DNA of 64,000 nt. It comes from JAWWOL01 sp033851545 (GTDB taxonomy: Bacteria; Actinomycetota; Actinomycetes; JAWWOL01). A program made the position numbers and the translations under genes. The DNA lies in assembly GCA_033851545.1 (NCBI GenBank), contig JAWWOO010000095.1, positions 3,990 to 67,989 of the forward strand, given 5' to 3'. The notes below the pieces were generated by a model. It saw only the letters and a program-made list of their open reading frames with translations. It ran no database searches and was not told where the DNA came from. Below are positions 61,974 to 64,000 of the stretch, piece after piece. Numbering within the stretch: position 1 is the first letter of the stretch; every line of letters begins with the position of its first letter.

Positions 61974-62581
61974 GAAAGGGACCTCAGCCAGTTCTCGAGC
62001 AGGTGGGCTCCGGCGTCGCCGGACTTCTCGGGGTGGAACTGCGTGGCCGACAGCCGGCCCCGCTCGACCGCCGCGACGAAGCGGGAGCCGTGCTCGGCCC
62101 AGGTCGCCTCGTCGGCCATCGACGCCTGCTGCGCCGCGTACGAGTGCACGAAGTAGAACCGCTCGCCCTCCACGCCGCGGAAGAGCGCGCTGCCCTCGGG
62201 CGGCTCGAGGGTGTTCCAGCCCATGTGCGGGAGTACGTGGGCCTCCAGCCGGTCGACGGTGCCCTCGAGGACGCCGACGCCGGGGGTGTCCAAACCGTGC
62301 TCGACCCCGTTGCCGTAGAGGATCTGCATGCCGACGCAGATGCCGAGCACGGGCCGGTCGGCCGCCAGCCGCTCGCGGATGACCACGTCGCCGCCGACGC
62401 CGAGCAGGCCGGACATGCAGGCCGCGAAGGCACCGACACCGGGCACGACGAGTGCGTCCGCGTCGGCTGCCACGACCGCATCGCTGCTCACCGTGACCTC
62501 GGCACCGACCCGTTCGAGGGCGCGCTGAGCCGACCGGATGTTGCCTGAACCGTAGTCGAGGACGACCACGCGCGCCGCCAT
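61970..62581 (-). CDS. hisH: Imidazole glycerol phosphate synthase, glutaminase subunit
   Basis: The 203-residue class I amidotransferase releases ammonia from glutamine for HisF. It has the nucleophile Cys in VLGICVGMQILY near residue 81 and the His/Glu of the triad in SATQFHPEKSGDAG near 185. The opening DYGSGNIRSAQRAL is typical. The ATG shares one base with the stop of the upstream small membrane protein gene (TGATG), and its stop overlaps hisA by 4 bp. Confidence 0.95.
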   Translation of the reverse strand: MAARVVVLDYGSGNIRSAQRALERVGAEVTVSSDAVVAADADALVVPGVGAFAACMSGLLGVGGDVVIRERLAADRPVLGICVGMQILYGNGVEHGLDTPGVGVLEGTVDRLEAHVLPHMGWNTLEPPEGSALFRGVEGERFYFVHSYAAQQASMADEATWAEHGSRFVAAVERGRLSATQFHPEKSGDAGAHLLENWLRSLS

Positions 62582-62763
62582 CAGCCGACCCGGGTGACGC
62601 CGGAGAAGAACACTGCGACGGCGGCGAGCCCGACGACCAGGGCAGCGACCAGGAACCCGGTCGTCCGCGGCTGCCGGGTGAACAGCGACCAGGCGCCCCC
62701 GACCAGGATGCCGGCGAGCACCATCAGGGCGATGCCGGCGGTGTGCGTACCGGACTGGCTCAC
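62581..62763 (-). CDS. Small two-helix membrane protein in the his operon
   Basis: The 60-residue protein has two predicted transmembrane helices (about 9-26; GIALMVLAGILVGGAWSLF and about 36-54; GFLVAALVVGLAAVAVFFSG) joined by a short basic loop (TRQPRTT). The N-terminus is polar. It overlaps hisB by 4 bp and hisH by 1 bp. Its conserved location and coupling argue that it is a real gene, but no function is known. Confidence 0.75.
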   Translation of the reverse strand: MSQSGTHTAGIALMVLAGILVGGAWSLFTRQPRTTGFLVAALVVGLAAVAVFFSGVTRVG

Positions 62764-63347
62764 AGGCTGCCCTTGGTGGAGGGCACTCCCGACACCCGGG
62801 GGTCGAGAGCGACAGCGTCCCGCAGCGCCCGGGCGACGGCCTTGAACTGGGCCTCGACCACGTGGTGGCCGTTGCGGCCCGAGAGCACGCGAACGTGCAG
62901 GCCGATCCGGGCCTCGGCGACGAAGGACTCCCAGATGTGCTTGGTCAGCGTGGTGTCGTAGGTGCCGATGAGCTCGACGATCGTCGGCTCCTCGTGCACG
63001 AGGTAGGGCCGGCCGGACAGGTCGACGGCAGCCTGGGCCAGGGTCTCGTCGAGCGGGATCAGCGCGTCGCCGAACCGCCGGATGCCGGCCTTGTCGCCGA
63101 GCGCCTCACGCAGCGCCTGGCCGAGGGCGAGCGCCGTGTCCTCCACGGTGTGGTGCGCGTCGACCTCCAGGTCGCCCTTGGTCCGGACGGTGAGGTCGAA
63201 CCCGCCGTGCTTGCCGATCTGGCCGAGCATGTGGTCGAAGAACGGCACGCCGGTCTCGATGTCGGTGACGCCCTGGCCGTCGAGGTCGATCTCGACAAGG
63301 ACGCTCGACTCCTTGGTCTCGCGCTTGACCTGCGCCGTACGACCCAC
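62760..63347 (-). CDS. hisB: Imidazoleglycerol-phosphate dehydratase
   Basis: The 195-residue enzyme dehydrates imidazole glycerol phosphate. Metal-binding motifs are FFDHMLGQIGKHGGFDL near residues 40-56 and VDAHHTVEDTALALGQAL near 65-82, with the C-terminal HHVVEAQFKAVARAL. No HisB-N phosphatase domain is fused. The GTG at 63347 has AGGAGG 4 nt upstream; earlier in-frame codons give an unconserved extension. It is the first gene of the his operon here; hisC and hisD, often upstream, are not present to the right. Confidence 0.95.
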   Translation of the reverse strand: MGRTAQVKRETKESSVLVEIDLDGQGVTDIETGVPFFDHMLGQIGKHGGFDLTVRTKGDLEVDAHHTVEDTALALGQALREALGDKAGIRRFGDALIPLDETLAQAAVDLSGRPYLVHEEPTIVELIGTYDTTLTKHIWESFVAEARIGLHVRVLSGRNGHHVVEAQFKAVARALRDAVALDPRVSGVPSTKGSL

Positions 63348-63431
63348 GGGTCCTCCTGGTGACGGGTACGGGATCACGCTAGCGGAGGACCCCACGTCCT
63401 ACGTGCTGATATCCCGCCGGCTGAAACCGCA

Positions 63432-63437
63432 TAGGCT
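63432..63437 (+). promoter_or_regulatory. Predicted -10 box (TAGGCT) for the TPR-like gene
   Basis: TAGGCT is followed by 7 nt (CGGCCGC) and the ATG at 63445. It is the same hexamer as at 4020 and 33499. Confidence 0.45.
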
Positions 63438-63444
63438 CGGCCGC

Positions 63445-64000
63445 ATGCGCGAATCCGAACCGCTGACCGGGGACGACCTCGACGCGCTGGGTCATGCGGC
63501 CCGCGACGGTGCTGACCCACTGACCATCGTCGCGGACCTGGTCGGCGCTGTGGACGAGGGGCGGATCGCCGATGTCGCGGACCAGAGCTACGCCCTGAGC
63601 CTGGCCGCGGAGATCACCGTACGCACCGGCGATCTCGAACGGGCCATATCCCTCGCGGAGCGGGCCGTCGCGGCGCACGAGCTGCACGGCGACGGCACCG
63701 CCGACTACTCCCACGCCCTCCTGGCCGAGCTGCTGATCCGGTCCGGCCGGCACGACGAGGGAATGGCGATCCTCAGCCGCCTCCGGCCACTGATGAGCAC
63801 GGACCCGCTGGCCGGCAGCCTCGTTGCCGAGGCGTTGGAGTCGGTCGGCCGGGTCGAGCTGGCGGTGGACTGGCTCAGCGAGGCGCTGGCCGCTGCGATC
63901 GCCCTGGAAGCGGACCTTGACGAGGAGGACCCGGAGCTGATCCGTGGGACCGAGGTGGTCTTCGAGCTGGCGACCTGCCGGCACCGGATGCGCGGCGAGC
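63445..64000 (+). CDS. TPR-like helical repeat protein, 3' part outside window
   Basis: The frame is open from ATG 63445 to the right edge (185 codons) and has no stop. The sequence is all helical, with repeated alternating helices: YALSLAAEITVRTGDLERAISLAE, then AHELHGDG followed by SHALLAELLIRSGRHDEGMAIL, then LVAEALESVGRVELAVDWLSEAL. This is TPR/SEC-C-associated protein style. It is divergent from the his operon, replacing the hisC/hisD genes often found there. Function unknown. The leaderless-type start is supported by TAGGCT upstream. Confidence 0.75.
   Translation, partial: MRESEPLTGDDLDALGHAARDGADPLTIVADLVGAVDEGRIADVADQSYALSLAAEITVRTGDLERAISLAERAVAAHELHGDGTADYSHALLAELLIRSGRHDEGMAILSRLRPLMSTDPLAGSLVAEALESVGRVELAVDWLSEALAAAIALEADLDEEDPELIRGTEVVFELATCRHRMRGE

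Overview
The window is high-GC DNA with dense coding on both strands. The gene content fits an actinobacterium, most likely in or near Propionibacteriales (Nocardioides or Kribbella-like). Supporting signs are a PdtaR-type ANTAR response regulator, an actinobacterial rpsA-coaE-uvrB and polA neighbourhood, HisA in a setting without trpF, many GTG starts, the recurrent word CGTACG, and many genes whose start codon lies 6-7 nt after a TAnnnT-like -10 box (predicted leaderless mRNAs). The taxonomic placement is inference; no rRNA gene is present.

Region 1 (1-7.6 kb) is accessory metabolism: a partial VOC protein, an IlvD/Edd sugar-acid-type dehydratase divergent from a zinc alcohol dehydrogenase, an LLM flavoprotein, a DUF1989 protein, a Tat-exported GtaA-like protein and the RNA phosphodiesterase ThpR. 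Region 2 (7.6-22 kb) holds the uvrB, coaE and rpsA housekeeping genes. Between uvrB and coaE sits a roughly 10 kb carbohydrate cassette: a debranching-enzyme-like glycosidase, a LacI regulator, a three-gene sugar ABC importer without ATPase, an acyltransferase and a beta-glucuronidase with the N-x-K uronate signature. A relic of a dehydrogenase C-terminus lies at the cassette edge next to uvrB.

Region 3 (22-37.6 kb) has a methyltransferase, an MFS exporter, two cell-surface lipoproteins acting on sugars, a PAS/degenerate-GGDEF protein, polA, a hotdog thioesterase and a GNAT protein. It continues with a signalling cluster: PdtaR, a degenerate HD-like protein, a lone receiver, a NarL regulator and a CHASE3 histidine kinase. 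An LspA-like membrane protein closes it. Region 4 (37.6-48 kb) contains a tRNA with anticodon CAA that lacks the long variable arm expected of tRNA-Leu, then pyk, a DJ-1/PfpI protein, gltBD, a VIT-family transporter and lgt. Two inverted-repeat structures lie between the DJ-1 gene and gltD.

Region 5 (48-64 kb) holds amino-acid biosynthesis interleaved with other modules. An ECF-like sigma factor is coupled to a candidate anti-sigma protein carrying an extracellular Asp-box beta-propeller. Then come trpA, trpB and trpC, a molybdopterin oxidoreductase with its cytochrome b, a Trp-associated membrane protein, hisI, an asymmetric heterodimeric ABC exporter, and a tightly coupled operon hisB-small membrane protein-hisH-hisA-ridA-hisF. 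trpE, trpD and trpF are not in the window. A TPR-like gene runs off the right edge. I found no insertion sequence, transposase, phage gene or CRISPR array.
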